From Oricola thermophila (GTDB taxonomy: Bacteria > Pseudomonadota > Alphaproteobacteria > Rhizobiales > Rhizobiaceae), in assembly GCF_013358405.1 (NCBI RefSeq), contig NZ_CP054836.1:2852001-2916000 (forward strand): a stretch of 64,000 bases of DNA, written 5' to 3'. Shown in pieces: positions 12,056 to 21,289 of this stretch. Position 1 is the first letter of the stretch; each line of letters starts with the position of its first letter. The translations under genes and the position numbers were made by a program. Under the pieces are notes generated by a model. That model saw only the letters and a program-made list of their open reading frames with translations. It had not been told where the DNA came from and made no database searches.

Positions 12056-13330
12056 TTACTTGAGCGATTCCCAGGACTTCTGGATCGCGTCGGCGACTTC
12101 CTCGGCCGACTTGCCGCCGGCATAATCCACCATTCCGGTCCAGAACGAGCCCGCACCGACGCCGCCCGGCATCAGGTCGGAACCGTCGAAACGGAAGGTC
12201 GTCGCCTGCAGCAGGATGTCGTTCATCTTGCGCAGGGTCGGATCGCTGAAGGCCTCCGGATTGACCGCCTTGTAGGGCGTCAGGAAGCCCTTGAGGCCCA
12301 TCCAGATCTCGTGCGCCTCGGTGGTCTGCAGGAAGGCGATCAACTCATGCGCGGCATCGCTCTCGTTGGTGATCACCCAGGTCGTTCCGGCGCCGAGCAC
12401 CGGCTTGCCGAGATCCTTGCCCTCATAGGCAGGGAAGTAGAAGAAGTCGGCGTCGTCGCCCATCATCGTGCCCTCGGGGAAGAAGGCCGGGATGAACGAT
12501 GCCTGGCGGTGCATGTAGCACTGCGGCGGCGAGGTGAAGAGGCCCTTCGGCGAATCGCGGAAGTCCGTCGAGGCAACGGCGCCGGCGCCGCCGGCAACGA
12601 AATCGTCATTGCGCGCGAACCAGCCGAATTCCTCGATCGCGTTGATGACCACCGGATCGGTGAACTTCATCTCGTTGGTCACCCACCTGTCGTAGTCTTC
12701 AGGCGAGGCCGTGCGCAGCATCATCTCCTCGACCCAGTCGGTGGCCGGCCAGCCGGTGGCCGCACCCGATCCGAGACCGATGCACCACGGCGTGCCGCCA
12801 TCGGCGACGATCTGCTCGGTGAGAGCCTTGAGCTCCTCCATCGTCTCCGGCACCTCGTAGCCGGCGTCCTCGAAGTTTTCCGGCACGAACCAGACAAGCG
12901 ACTTCACGTCGATCTTGAACGGGAAGCCGTAGAGCGCGCTATCTCCGTCGGGACCGACATAGGTGCCGAGATTCACCCAGGACTCGCCCGCGGCATAGTT
13001 CTCACGAAGCCAGTCGGCGACATCCTCGCCGAGCGGCGCAAGGAAGCCCCGCTTCGCCATGTCGGAGGCGAGGCCCGGCTGCGGGAAGGCCGCGACATTC
13101 GGCGCCGAACCCGCTTCCAGGTCGACCACGATCTGCTGCTCGAAACTGTCGGACCCGACATAGCGCACGTCATGGCCGGACTTCTCGGCGAAAGCCTCGA
13201 GAACAGCTTCGACATAGGACTGGTCCGGACCGAGCCACGGGCCGAACACCGTCAGCTGTTCGGCGGACGCCGAGCCGGCGGCACTGGTCAGCAGGGCGGC
13301 GGCGAAGCCCGCCATGACTGTCTTCTTCAT
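12056..13330 (-). CDS. aglE: Alpha-glucoside ABC transporter periplasmic binding protein AglE
   Basis: Extracytoplasmic sugar-binding protein (family 1) of 424 residues that delivers alpha-glucosides to AglFG. It begins MKKTVMAGFAAALLTSAAG with cleavage expected after SASA. Typical elements include LTVFGPWLGPDQSYVEAVLEAF, the VDLEAGSAPNVAAFPQPG region and a tryptophan-rich sugar-site region (WCIGLGSGAATGWPATDWVE). I chose the ATG at 13328-13330: GGGAGGA lies eight bases upstream and the signal peptide starts there, while a longer in-frame start would place 18 odd residues before it. First gene of the operon, transcribed away from aglR. Confidence 0.92.
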   Translation of the reverse strand: MKKTVMAGFAAALLTSAAGSASAEQLTVFGPWLGPDQSYVEAVLEAFAEKSGHDVRYVGSDSFEQQIVVDLEAGSAPNVAAFPQPGLASDMAKRGFLAPLGEDVADWLRENYAAGESWVNLGTYVGPDGDSALYGFPFKIDVKSLVWFVPENFEDAGYEVPETMEELKALTEQIVADGGTPWCIGLGSGAATGWPATDWVEEMMLRTASPEDYDRWVTNEMKFTDPVVINAIEEFGWFARNDDFVAGGAGAVASTDFRDSPKGLFTSPPQCYMHRQASFIPAFFPEGTMMGDDADFFYFPAYEGKDLGKPVLGAGTTWVITNESDAAHELIAFLQTTEAHEIWMGLKGFLTPYKAVNPEAFSDPTLRKMNDILLQATTFRFDGSDLMPGGVGAGSFWTGMVDYAGGKSAEEVADAIQKSWESLK

Positions 13331-13413
13331 AGGAAATCCTCCCAGGATTGGTTCGAAGCGAGCCTGCCGACCCGCTCCGGGCACAGTAATTCATTCAAAC
13401 GTCCAAAGCCAAT

Positions 13414-13425
13414 CAAAGCGCTTTG
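13414..13425. promoter_or_regulatory. Operator-like palindrome upstream of aglE
   Basis: CAAAGCGCTTTG is a perfect 12-bp palindrome with the central CG typical of LacI-family operators, 84 bases before the aglE start. A related inverted repeat lies next to the aglR start. Inference: AglR binding site controlling aglE. Confidence 0.65.
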
Positions 13426-13556
13426 GCTGTCGCAAATCTCCGCCGGAGGCGACCGAGAGTCAAGATGAAAATTTCACGCAGGACGGCCCAATGCGGCCGA
13501 TTTTTGCATGCCAGGAGGCATTAGGGACTGGTCAGCGGGGCCATTGTCTGGCAATA

Positions 13557-13572
13557 TTCAAAGCCCTTTGAA
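13557..13572. promoter_or_regulatory. Second operator-like inverted repeat, before aglR
   Basis: TTCAAAG-CC-CTTTGAA has 7-bp perfect arms and shares the CAAAG/CTTTG half-sites with the site at 13414. It ends 24 bases before the aglR start codon, a position suited to autorepression or to DNA looping with the other site. Confidence 0.6.
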
Positions 13573-13596
13573 CGCCTCTGGAGGAGGGGACGTCCG

Positions 13597-14628
13597 TTGA
13601 ATCTAAAGGAACTGTCGGAAAAGCTCGGCCTGTCGCAGACAACGGTCAGCCGCGCCCTCAACGGATATCCCGAGGTCAGCGAGAAGACGCGCGAGCGCGT
13701 GCTGGAATTCGCGCGGATGATGAACTACCGGCCGAATTCCAACGCCCGGCGCCTGGCCATCGGCAGATCGAACACCATCGGCCATGTCGCGCCCCTTTCC
13801 GATCACGACATGATCAACCCGCACTTCACCGATTTCATCGCGGGTGCGGGCGAGGTCTACAACGAGCGCGGCTACGACATGCTGATCTCGGTCACCAATG
13901 ACGGCGACGAGGAACAGGTGTACCGCAAGCTGGCACGCGATCGGCGGGTCGACGGCGTGATACTGCACGGCCCGAAGGCCGACGATTCGCGCATAGAACT
14001 GCTCAGGGAACTGAAACTGCCATTCGTCGTCCACGGGCGCATGGCCGGCCCTGCGGAAGGCTATTGCTGGGTCGACGTCAACAACCGCCGCGCGTTCCGC
14101 AAGGCGGCCGAATACCTGCTCAAGGCCGGTCACCGGCGCATCGGCCTGATCAACGGGCTGGAATACTTCGCCTTCGCGACGCGGCGGCGCGAGGGCCTGG
14201 AAAGCGCGCTGGCCGAATACGGAATCGCCCCGGATCCCGACATCATGTTTTCCGGCGAGATGATCGAGCCGAACGGCTTCGCGGCAATGACGCGGTTCCT
14301 GGCGCACCCGAACCCGCCGACCGCCGTGCTGTGCGCCAGCGTTCTGACCGCGATCGGCGCCATGCGCGCATTGCAGGCGCGCGGGTTGAGCGTCGGCCAC
14401 GACGTCTCGCTCGTGGCCTATGACGACTGCCTGTCCTTCCTGCCCTCGACGGGCGAGGACCCCAGCATGACGGTGATGCGCTCGTCCATCCGCCTTGCCG
14501 GACGGCACTGCGCCAACATGCTGATCGACCAGATCGAGAAGAAGCCCGGCGAGCAGCATCTGCTGCTGGAGGCGGAATTCGTCGTCGGCGCCTCGACAGG
14601 GCCGGTTTCCCAGAAGGCGACCTCCTGA
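13597..14628 (+). CDS. aglR: LacI-family regulator AglR
   Basis: 343-residue transcription regulator, probable repressor of the divergent agl operon. The N-terminal helix-turn-helix (LKELSEKLGLSQTTVSRALNGYPEVSEKTR, residues 3-32) starts almost at the first residue. The hinge helix region RPNSNARRLA follows, then a periplasmic-binding-protein-like sensor domain (GVILHGPKADDSR, GHRRIGLINGL, VSLVAYDD). The start is TTG: GGAGGAGGGG lies about seven bases before it and no ATG gives an intact DNA-binding domain. Ligand is presumably an alpha-glucoside or glucose derivative, inferred from the neighbours. Confidence 0.9.
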   Translation: MNLKELSEKLGLSQTTVSRALNGYPEVSEKTRERVLEFARMMNYRPNSNARRLAIGRSNTIGHVAPLSDHDMINPHFTDFIAGAGEVYNERGYDMLISVTNDGDEEQVYRKLARDRRVDGVILHGPKADDSRIELLRELKLPFVVHGRMAGPAEGYCWVDVNNRRAFRKAAEYLLKAGHRRIGLINGLEYFAFATRRREGLESALAEYGIAPDPDIMFSGEMIEPNGFAAMTRFLAHPNPPTAVLCASVLTAIGAMRALQARGLSVGHDVSLVAYDDCLSFLPSTGEDPSMTVMRSSIRLAGRHCANMLIDQIEKKPGEQHLLLEAEFVVGASTGPVSQKATS

Positions 14629-14630
14629 AC

Positions 14631-14660
14631 GCGGCGCTGTGCGATTGCACACAGCGCCGC
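14631..14660 (+). terminator. Strong hairpin after aglR
   Basis: GCGGCGCTGTG and CACAGCGCCGC form an 11-bp perfect stem with an 8-base loop starting two bases after the aglR stop codon. There is no clear T-tract. Confidence 0.55.
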
Positions 14661-14723
14661 GGCCGCCCGAATGGCAACCTTCCACGCCAGCACATTTCCC
14701 GCGGCTGCAAACGGAAGGGACAC

Positions 14724-15101
14724 ATGCCGCTTGTTTTCGTCTTGTTTTCCGGACTGCTTCTCAAGCATTTTCTCGCCGACTTCGTTTTTCAGCCCAGATG
14801 GATGCTGGCCGGAAAGGGGCGGCTCTCCGCGCCTGGCGGCTATGTCCACGCGGCGGTCCATGCGCTGGGTAGCGGACTCGTGCTGGCGGCCTGCGGAATC
14901 GCGGGACCGGTGATCGCGGCGGTGGCGGTCGGCGAGTTCGCGGTCCACTACGGTATCGACTTCGCCAAGGACCGCATCGGCGAGCATTCCCGGGCCGAGC
15001 GCAGCCCCAGGCTCTACTGGCAATTGCACGGGCTGGACCAGCTGGCCCACCAGATCACCTATGTCGCCATCACCTACATGGCGACGGCATCGCTCGCCTA
15101 G
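14724..15101 (+). CDS. DUF3307 membrane protein
   Basis: 125-residue small integral membrane protein with about three hydrophobic segments (PLVFVLFSGLLLKHFLADFV, ALGSGLVLAACGIAGPVIAA, QITYVAITYMATASLA). The motif KHFLADFVFQ followed by GYVHAAVHA and WQLHGLDQLAHQ, with conserved His and Asp residues, matches the DUF3307 family, whose function is not known. It follows aglR in the same direction after a terminator-like hairpin and a further 63 bases, so it probably has its own promoter. AACGGAAGGGAC lies shortly before the ATG. Confidence 0.75.
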   Translation: MPLVFVLFSGLLLKHFLADFVFQPRWMLAGKGRLSAPGGYVHAAVHALGSGLVLAACGIAGPVIAAVAVGEFAVHYGIDFAKDRIGEHSRAERSPRLYWQLHGLDQLAHQITYVAITYMATASLA

Positions 15102-15985
15102 ATGCGCCCGTTCCGGTCGAGCAACTCGACGAACAGGGCGGAATGGTCGAGGCCGGCACCGTCGAGTTCATCGCAGAGACGGGCAAAGCGGGCGCGGATG
15201 TCGTTGCCCAGGGGCAATTCGAGGCCGAGACCGGCGGCCTCGGCGAGGATGTTGTCCATGTCCTTCAGGTGCAACACGGCACGGCCATGCGGAGCGAAAT
15301 CGCCGGCGGCCATGCGCGCGCCGTGCAACTGCAGGACCTTGGAATCGGCCAGCCCCCCGGCAAGCGCGTCGCGGAAGGCGTCCATGTCACCACCGCCCTC
15401 GCGCATCAGCAGGGTGGCCTCGGCGACGGCGGCGATGGCCGCGCCAACGATCAGCTGGTTGGCGAGCTTGGCCAACTGGCCGGCGCCGACCGGACCGACC
15501 CGCGTCGGGCGGCCCATCGCGGAGAGGACGGGGCGCACCCGCTCGAACACTTCCGGATCGCAACCGGCCATGATGGCCAGCGTGCCATCCCCGGCGCCGG
15601 ACGGCCCGCCCGAAACGGGCGCGTCGCAGAAGGCCACGCCGCCCTTCGCCAGTTCGGCGGCAAGCGCCCGCGCCTCCCCCGGCCGGGCGGAACTCATGTC
15701 CACGAACACCGTCCCTTCCGGCAGGACATCGGCGAGGTCATTCTCCGCAACCAGCGAGAGGACAGCCGGCCCGTCCGAAAGCATCGAAATGGCAATGTCG
15801 GCACCCTCAGCCGCCTCGCGTGGCGAGGCGCAGGCAACGACATTGCCTGCCTCGACCGCCCGCGCCCTTTCTGGCGTACGGTTCCATGCGCGCACGGCGT
15901 GGCCGGTGGCAGCGAGGCGCCGGATCATCGGCGCCCCCATGAGCCCGACACCGAAAAACGCGATCTGCCGGCTTGTTCCGTCCAT
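15098..15985 (-). CDS. 3-hydroxyisobutyrate dehydrogenase-family oxidoreductase
   Basis: 295-residue NAD(P)-dependent beta-hydroxyacid dehydrogenase. The N-terminal Rossmann motif FFGVGLMGAPMIRRLA, the substrate-binding signature DAPVSGGPSGAGDGTLAIMAGG-like segment (residues about 120-140) and the catalytic lysine in GAGQLAKLANQ define the family. Candidate substrates are 3-hydroxyisobutyrate, tartronate semialdehyde or similar small acids; sequence reading does not decide. I chose the second of two close ATG codons (15983-15985) because GAGGGAG then has a six-base spacing; 15991 and 16003 are in-frame alternatives. It ends 3 bases over the DUF3307 stop, convergent, and is divergent from the FAH-family gene. 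Confidence 0.85.
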   Translation of the reverse strand: MDGTSRQIAFFGVGLMGAPMIRRLAATGHAVRAWNRTPERARAVEAGNVVACASPREAAEGADIAISMLSDGPAVLSLVAENDLADVLPEGTVFVDMSSARPGEARALAAELAKGGVAFCDAPVSGGPSGAGDGTLAIMAGCDPEVFERVRPVLSAMGRPTRVGPVGAGQLAKLANQLIVGAAIAAVAEATLLMREGGGDMDAFRDALAGGLADSKVLQLHGARMAAGDFAPHGRAVLHLKDMDNILAEAAGLGLELPLGNDIRARFARLCDELDGAGLDHSALFVELLDRNGRI

Positions 15986-16115
15986 GTCCATCTCCCTCGC
16001 CATCCGACCGCGAGGGGATGCCCGCGCGGGCAAAATGTCAACATCCGGGCGCGCTTGATTTCTCGCGCGATGCCGATAGGTTCCGCACCCGACGCCAACC
16101 GGGAGGACCGAGCCG

Positions 16116-16961
16116 ATGAAACTTCTGCGATACGGGGCGCCGGGACACGAAAAGCCCGGACTGCTCGATTCGGATGGCAGAATCCGTGACCTCTCCGCCC
16201 ACCTGCACGACATCGACGGGGCGGCACTGCACCCGGATTCGCTGGCCCGGCTGGCGGATATCGACCCGGCCACCCTGCCCGAGGTCGATGCCGGCACGCG
16301 GCTCGGCCCATGCGTCGGAAACATCGGCAAGATGATGTGCATCGGCCTCAACTATTCCGACCACGCGGCGGAATCGAACCTGCCGATCCCGGACCACCCG
16401 ATCCTGTTCATGAAGGCAAATTCGGCGATCGTCGGACCGAACGACGACGTCGAACTGCCGCGCGATTCGAAGGCGACGGACTGGGAAGTCGAGCTCGGCG
16501 TCGTCATCGGGACACGGGCGAAATACGTGACGCGGGACAACGCGCTCGACCATGTCGCCGGCTACTGCATCGTCAACGACGTCTCCGAACGGGACTTCCA
16601 GACGAAGCTCACCGGCCAGTGGACCAAGGGCAAGTCATGCGACACGTTCGGACCGACGGGCCCCTGGGTGGTGACGAAGGACGAGGTTGCCGACCCGCAG
16701 GCGCTCGACCTTTGGCTCGACGTCAACGGCGTGCGCCGGCAGACCGGCAACACGTCCAAGATGATCTTCGACGTGGCGACGATCATCGAGCACCTTTCAC
16801 GGCTGATGACGCTGCATCCCGGCGACGTGATTTCGACCGGAACGCCTCCCGGCGTCGGCATGGGCATCAAGCCGGAGCCCGTCTACCTCAAGGAAGGCGA
16901 CGTGATGGAACTCGGCATCACCGGGCTGGGCACGCAGCGTCAGAGGGTCGTGCAGGGCTAA
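16116..16961 (+). CDS. Fumarylacetoacetate hydrolase-family protein
   Basis: 281 residues with a short N-terminal domain and a C-terminal FAH fold. Seen: CIGLNYSDHAAE, ILFMKANSAIVGPNDDVELP, the metal-binding EVELGVVIG and the VNDVSERDFQ segment, GKSCDTFGPTGPWVV, and STGTPPGVGMG near the end. Family members cleave or hydrate 2-keto acids or carry out related chemistry (for example 2-keto-3-deoxy acid dehydration, ureidoglycolate lyase, 5-carboxymethyl-2-hydroxymuconate isomerase). Together with the neighbouring hydroxyacid dehydrogenase and the aldonate dehydratase at 4.7 kb, a role in sugar-acid catabolism is possible but not shown. GGGAGGACCGAGCCG precedes the ATG. Confidence 0.85.
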   Translation: MKLLRYGAPGHEKPGLLDSDGRIRDLSAHLHDIDGAALHPDSLARLADIDPATLPEVDAGTRLGPCVGNIGKMMCIGLNYSDHAAESNLPIPDHPILFMKANSAIVGPNDDVELPRDSKATDWEVELGVVIGTRAKYVTRDNALDHVAGYCIVNDVSERDFQTKLTGQWTKGKSCDTFGPTGPWVVTKDEVADPQALDLWLDVNGVRRQTGNTSKMIFDVATIIEHLSRLMTLHPGDVISTGTPPGVGMGIKPEPVYLKEGDVMELGITGLGTQRQRVVQG

Positions 16962-16971
16962 CGCCCTGCCG

Positions 16972-17826
16972 TCACATGCCCTCGCGGAACGGCGACGCCC
17001 GGTAGACGCCGAGGATGCGGAAATCCTCGGAAAAGAACCCAAGTTCCTCGAAAGCCAGCCGAACGTTGCGATCCTCGGGGTGCCCCTCGATGTCCGCGTA
17101 GAACTGGGTGGCGAAAAACTTGCCGCCAAGCTGGTAACTCTCCAGCTTCGTCATGTTCACGCCATTGGTGGCGAATCCGCCCATCGCCTTGTAGAGCGCG
17201 GCCGGTATGTTGCGGACGCGGAAGACGAAGGTGGTCATGATCAGTTCGTCCGGCGAGACGCGATCGGGAACCTGCTTCTCCTTCGAGAGCACCACGAAGC
17301 GGGTGACGTTGTTCTCCTGATCCTCGACATCGCGGGCGATGATATCGAGGCCATACATCTCGGCGGCCAGTTCGGGCGCCAGCGCGGCCATCGTGCTGTC
17401 GCCAGTCTCCGCTACCAGCTTCGCGGCCCCCGCCGTGTCGCCGGCGACCATCGCCTTCCATCGGTGCTTGCGGATCACCTTGCGGCACTGGCCGAGCGCG
17501 TGGATGTGGCTGTGGACCGACCGGATCCGCTCCATGGAGACGCCGGGCAGGACCATCAGGTGAAAATGGATCGGCAGGAAATACTCGCCGACAATGTGCA
17601 GCCGCGACTCGGGCAGCAGGTGATGGATGTCGGCAACGCGTCCCGCAATCGTGTTCTCGATCGGGATCATGCCGAGCCGCGCCTTGCCGCTTTCCACCGC
17701 GTTGAAGGCATCCTCGAAGGTCGCGCAGGGAAGCGGCTCCATGTCCGGAAACATGTCGCGGCAGGCCGTGTCGGAATTGGCACCGGGTTCGCCCTGGAAG
17801 GCGATGAGATTCGAGGATTCCGTCAT
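16972..17826 (-). CDS. pheA: Prephenate dehydratase
   Basis: Converts prephenate to phenylpyruvate in phenylalanine synthesis. 284 residues: the catalytic domain runs from [13 protein letters not shown] through [14 protein letters not shown] and the Thr-containing segment near residue 170; an ACT regulatory domain follows ([22 protein letters not shown], with NMTKLESYQ), which normally mediates inhibition by phenylalanine. There is no chorismate mutase domain, so this is the monofunctional form. The ATG overlaps the kdsB stop by four bases (ATGA), which implies translational coupling, a pairing I recall as common in rhizobia. Confidence 0.95.
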   Translation of the reverse strand: MTESSNLIAFQGEPGANSDTACRDMFPDMEPLPCATFEDAFNAVESGKARLGMIPIENTIAGRVADIHHLLPESRLHIVGEYFLPIHFHLMVLPGVSMERIRSVHSHIHALGQCRKVIRKHRWKAMVAGDTAGAAKLVAETGDSTMAALAPELAAEMYGLDIIARDVEDQENNVTRFVVLSKEKQVPDRVSPDELIMTTFVFRVRNIPAALYKAMGGFATNGVNMTKLESYQLGGKFFATQFYADIEGHPEDRNVRLAFEELGFFSEDFRILGVYRASPFREGM

Positions 17827-18566
17827 GTCGCTTGCTTTCCCTGGCCCAGGATCGCGCGGGCGCGTTCCAGATCGGGCTGCGTATCCACCCCGAGCGGCTC
17901 GGAGTCAATGATTGCCGCATGGATCTCCATGCCGGCCTCGAGGGCACGAAGCTGCTCCAGCCGCTCGCGCGTTTCCAGGACGGAGGGCGGCAGCGCAACG
18001 AAACGGTCGAGCGCCGCGCGGCGATAGGCGTAAAGGCCGACATGATGATAGAGCGGCCCCTCGCCCCAGGGCGCAGTGGCGCGGGTGAAATAGAGCGCGC
18101 GCAGGATCGACGGTCCACGCGGCGAGCCCACGATCTTGACCACGTTGGGGTTGGTTTTCTCCGCCTCGTCCACGATTTCCACCCCCAGCGTCGCAATGTC
18201 GCAGGCAGGGTCGGAAAGCGGCGACAGGGCGGCGCGAATGTCCGCCGGGTCGATGGTCGGCAGGTCGCCCTGCACATTGATGACCGCGTCATGCCGCCCC
18301 TCCGGATCAAGCGCGCCCAGCGCCTCGAATATGCGATCGGAGCCGGACGGGTGATCGGCCCGTGTCATCACGGCGGCGAAGCCGGCATCGCGCACGGCCT
18401 CGGCGACCCGGGCATCGTCGGTCGCCACCGCAACCGGGCCGCAGTCCGCCTCGCGGGCGCGCTCGGCAACGTGAACGATCATCGGCCTGCCGGCGATCTC
18501 GGCAAGCGGCTTGCCGGGAAGACGGGTCGAGGCCATTCGGGCGGGGACGAGAACGAGTGGGCGCAT
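17823..18566 (-). CDS. kdsB: 3-deoxy-manno-octulosonate cytidylyltransferase
   Basis: Activates KDO to CMP-KDO for lipopolysaccharide inner-core synthesis. 247 residues, the usual size. The nucleotide-binding start [34 protein letters not shown] and [18 protein letters not shown] are family landmarks. I took the ATG at 18564-18566, where the family N-terminus begins; a longer frame to 18698 reads as non-homologous sequence. In-frame coupling to pheA through a 4-base overlap. Divergent from the cytochrome gene, with a shared 161-base region. Confidence 0.95.
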   Translation of the reverse strand: MRPLVLVPARMASTRLPGKPLAEIAGRPMIVHVAERAREADCGPVAVATDDARVAEAVRDAGFAAVMTRADHPSGSDRIFEALGALDPEGRHDAVINVQGDLPTIDPADIRAALSPLSDPACDIATLGVEIVDEAEKTNPNVVKIVGSPRGPSILRALYFTRATAPWGEGPLYHHVGLYAYRRAALDRFVALPPSVLETRERLEQLRALEAGMEIHAAIIDSEPLGVDTQPDLERARAILGQGKQAT

Positions 18567-18624
18567 GACGGCAGGTATCGAAGTCCGATTGGAACGAAAA
18601 TGGCAAAAAGTCTCAAAACCAACG

Positions 18625-18647
18625 CGCTTATATGTGTTGCATAAGCG
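18625..18647. promoter_or_regulatory. Inverted repeat between kdsB and cytochrome gene
   Basis: CGCTTAT and ATAAGCG (7-bp perfect arms, 9-base spacer) lie in the divergent region in an AT-richer patch. It could be a regulator site or part of the promoters; the factor is unknown. Confidence 0.35.
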
Positions 18648-18727
18648 GAGCAAAAGACCTAGTTTCCGCGCCAATCTGCGCCGCTGCGTCGCGCGCAACC
18701 ATTCAGGAATCGGGATTTGGTCAAGCG

Positions 18728-19327
18728 ATGAGTTCGTCGAATCTGAACACTTATGCCGGCACCCTCCTCGGCGGGGTCTTCATCATGATGACGGTCGGCA
18801 TCCTCGGGGAAGCGATTTTTCACACGGAAACACCGGAACAGGCCGGATTCGCGATCGTCGTGGACGAGAGCGCAGGCAGCGACACCGGCGTGGCGGAAGC
18901 CCCGGAAGTCGAACTGATCGCCCCGCTGCTCGCAAGCGCCGATGTCGACAAGGGCGCGAGCGTGTTCAAGAAGTGCCAAGCCTGCCACACGACGGAAGAG
19001 GGCGGTGCCAACAAGGTCGGCCCGAACCTCTGGGACATCGTCAATCGCCCGGTCGCCGCGCATGAGGGCTTCAAGTATTCCGGCGCGATGACCGAGTTCG
19101 CCGCCAACGGCGCGGTTTGGGATTACGAGCACCTGAACGAATTCATCAAGAAGCCGAAAAACCTGGTGCCGGGAACGGCAATGGGCTTTGCCGGCCTCTC
19201 CAAGATCGACGACCGGGCCAACCTGATCGCCTATCTGCGCACCATGTCGGCCAACCCGGCTCCGCTGCCCGACCCGAACGCGGCACCGGCGGACGAAGCG
19301 GCCAGCGCGGAAGGCGCAGCCGAGTAA
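18728..19327 (+). CDS. cycM: Membrane-anchored c-type cytochrome (CycM-like)
   Basis: Electron carrier between the bc1 complex and terminal oxidase, by family. 199 residues: an uncleaved N-terminal membrane anchor ([24 protein letters not shown]), an acidic linker, then a class I cytochrome c domain with haem motif CQACH near residue 83, the GPNLWDIV segment and a distal methionine (GTAMGFAGL). The C-terminus is an acidic, alanine-rich tail. The ATG at 18728 starts directly before the anchor. A strong terminator follows. The name CycM is by resemblance to rhizobial/bradyrhizobial membrane cytochrome c552. Confidence 0.88.
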   Translation: MSSSNLNTYAGTLLGGVFIMMTVGILGEAIFHTETPEQAGFAIVVDESAGSDTGVAEAPEVELIAPLLASADVDKGASVFKKCQACHTTEEGGANKVGPNLWDIVNRPVAAHEGFKYSGAMTEFAANGAVWDYEHLNEFIKKPKNLVPGTAMGFAGLSKIDDRANLIAYLRTMSANPAPLPDPNAAPADEAASAEGAAE

Positions 19328-19354
19328 CAGCCTCGCGGCGAACGGAACGGATCG

Positions 19355-19383
19355 AAGCCGGGCACTGTCCCGGCTTCTTTTTT
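19355..19383 (+). terminator. Rho-independent terminator of the cytochrome gene
   Basis: AAGCCGGG/CCCGGCTT stem with a 6-base loop followed by C and six T residues, 28 bases after the stop codon. Confidence 0.9.
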
Positions 19384-19447
19384 GCCTTTGTTTTCCCGCA
19401 TTAGCCTTTAAATTCGTGACAAGCCCACTCGGCAGGGAGAGCATGGC

Positions 19448-21289
19448 GTGCGGATCAGAACTGTCTTCTTGGTCATTGGCATGGTGGTGGGGTCGCTCCA
19501 GGCGACAACGGCACAGGAAGCGGAGTGGCGTCACGCCACCAGCCTGATCGGAGAGCCGAAATACCCGCCGGACTTCCGGCATTTCGACTATGTCAATCCG
19601 GACGCGCCCAAGGGCGGAGAATTGCGTCTCTCGGAAACGGGCAGCTTCGACTCGCTCAATCCGATCCTGCCCAAGGGCGAAGTGGCCACCGGCATCGTCG
19701 GCTTCGTCTACGAGACGCTGATGACGAGCTCCGAGGACGAGGTGTCCACCGAATACGGCCTTCTCGCCGAGGCTCTGGCCTTTCCCGACGACTACTCCGA
19801 AGTGACCTACCGCCTGCGCGAGAACGCGCGCTGGCACGACGGCGAGCCGGTGACGGCCGACGACGTGGTGTGGTCCTTCGACAAGCTGGTCGAGATCAAC
19901 CCGCAACAGCGTTTCTACTACCAGCACGTGACCGGCGCCGAGGCGCTCGACGAGCGCACGGTGCGATTCACCTTCGACGAGGCGGGGAACAAGGAACTGC
20001 CGCACATCGTCGGCCAGCTCCCGGTGCTGCCCCGACACTGGTGGGAGGGAACCGACGCGGACGGGAATCCGCGCGACATCGCCGAGACGACGGTGGAACC
20101 GCCGCCAGGATCCGGTCCCTACCGCATAGCGACGTTCAGCCCCGGCTCGACGGTCACATTCGAGCGTGTCGAAGACTACTGGGGCCGCGACCTGCCGGTG
20201 AATGTCGGATCTCACAATTTCGACCGGATCACCTACACCTACTATCGCGACCTCAATGTCGAGTTCCAGGCCTTCAAGGCGGGCGAGTTCGATTTCTGGC
20301 TGGAAAACGAGGCCAAGCGCTGGGCAACGGCCTACGACTTTCCCGCCGTGCAGGAAGGCAAGATCAGGCGCGAGAAGCTGGAAAACCCCTATCGCAGCGC
20401 CGGCATCCTCGTCGGCTTCGTGCCCAACCTGCGCCGGCCGCTGTTCCAGGACTATCGCGTGCGCCGCGCACTCAACCTGGTTTTCGACTTCGAGACGCTG
20501 AACCAGACCATCTTCTACAACGAGTACGAGCGCGTGGATTCCTTCTTCTACGGCATCCCGCTACGCTGGGAAGGCCTGCCACAGGGCCGCGAACTGGAAA
20601 TCCTGGAAACCGTGCGCGACCTCGTGCCCGAGCGGGTATTCACCGAGGAATACCGGAACCCGGTCAATGGCGGAGGACGGGCACACCGCCAGAACATGCG
20701 CGAGGCATTGCAGCTGCTGCAGGAAGCCGGCTTCGAGCAGCGCAACGGCATGATGGTCAACAAGACGACCGGCGAGCCGTTCTCCTTCGAGTTGCTGCTC
20801 AACGGGCCGACGATCGAGCGGGTTGCCCTGCCCTTCGCCGAGGACCTGCGCAAGCTCGGCATCGACATGCGGGTGCGATCGGTGGAGCCGTCGCAATATG
20901 TGAACCGGGTCCGAAGCCGCGATTTCGACATGATCTATACCGGCTGGGCGCAGTCGCTGTCGCCCGGCAACGAGCAGTTCGATTTCTTCGGCTCGGAGGC
21001 CGCCGACCGCGAGGCGTCCCGCAACTATGCCGGCATCAAGGACCCGGCCGTCGATGCCCTGATCAGGCGGGTGGTCTTCGCGACCGACCGCGAGGAACTG
21101 GTGGCGGCAACAAGGGCGCTCGACCGGGTGCTGATGGCCAACCAGTACGTCATCCCGTCCTACACGTCGCGCAACGCGCGCATCGCCTACTGGGACAAGT
21201 TCGGCCGACCGGAACCGCTGCCGGAGTACTCGATCGGCTTCCCGACCGTATGGTGGTACGACGCTGACAAGGCCGCGAGGTTGCAATGA
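19448..21289 (+). CDS. Peptide ABC transporter substrate-binding protein, first of a tandem pair (YejA-type)
   Basis: 613-residue family 5 extracellular solute-binding protein with an N-terminal signal peptide ending near ATTAQ. Landmarks: HFDYVNPDAPKGGEL, YETLMTSS, ARWHDGEPVTADDVVWSF, GSGPYRI and YTGWAQSLSPGNEQFDFF. This form with an N-terminal PDAPKGG motif is the YejA type that works with YejBEF; in other bacteria that system imports oligopeptides including microcin C. The start is GTG with GGGAGA about eight bases upstream. It overlaps the next gene by four bases (ATGA). Confidence 0.9.
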   Translation: MRIRTVFLVIGMVVGSLQATTAQEAEWRHATSLIGEPKYPPDFRHFDYVNPDAPKGGELRLSETGSFDSLNPILPKGEVATGIVGFVYETLMTSSEDEVSTEYGLLAEALAFPDDYSEVTYRLRENARWHDGEPVTADDVVWSFDKLVEINPQQRFYYQHVTGAEALDERTVRFTFDEAGNKELPHIVGQLPVLPRHWWEGTDADGNPRDIAETTVEPPPGSGPYRIATFSPGSTVTFERVEDYWGRDLPVNVGSHNFDRITYTYYRDLNVEFQAFKAGEFDFWLENEAKRWATAYDFPAVQEGKIRREKLENPYRSAGILVGFVPNLRRPLFQDYRVRRALNLVFDFETLNQTIFYNEYERVDSFFYGIPLRWEGLPQGRELEILETVRDLVPERVFTEEYRNPVNGGGRAHRQNMREALQLLQEAGFEQRNGMMVNKTTGEPFSFELLLNGPTIERVALPFAEDLRKLGIDMRVRSVEPSQYVNRVRSRDFDMIYTGWAQSLSPGNEQFDFFGSEAADREASRNYAGIKDPAVDALIRRVVFATDREELVAATRALDRVLMANQYVIPSYTSRNARIAYWDKFGRPEPLPEYSIGFPTVWWYDADKAARLQ

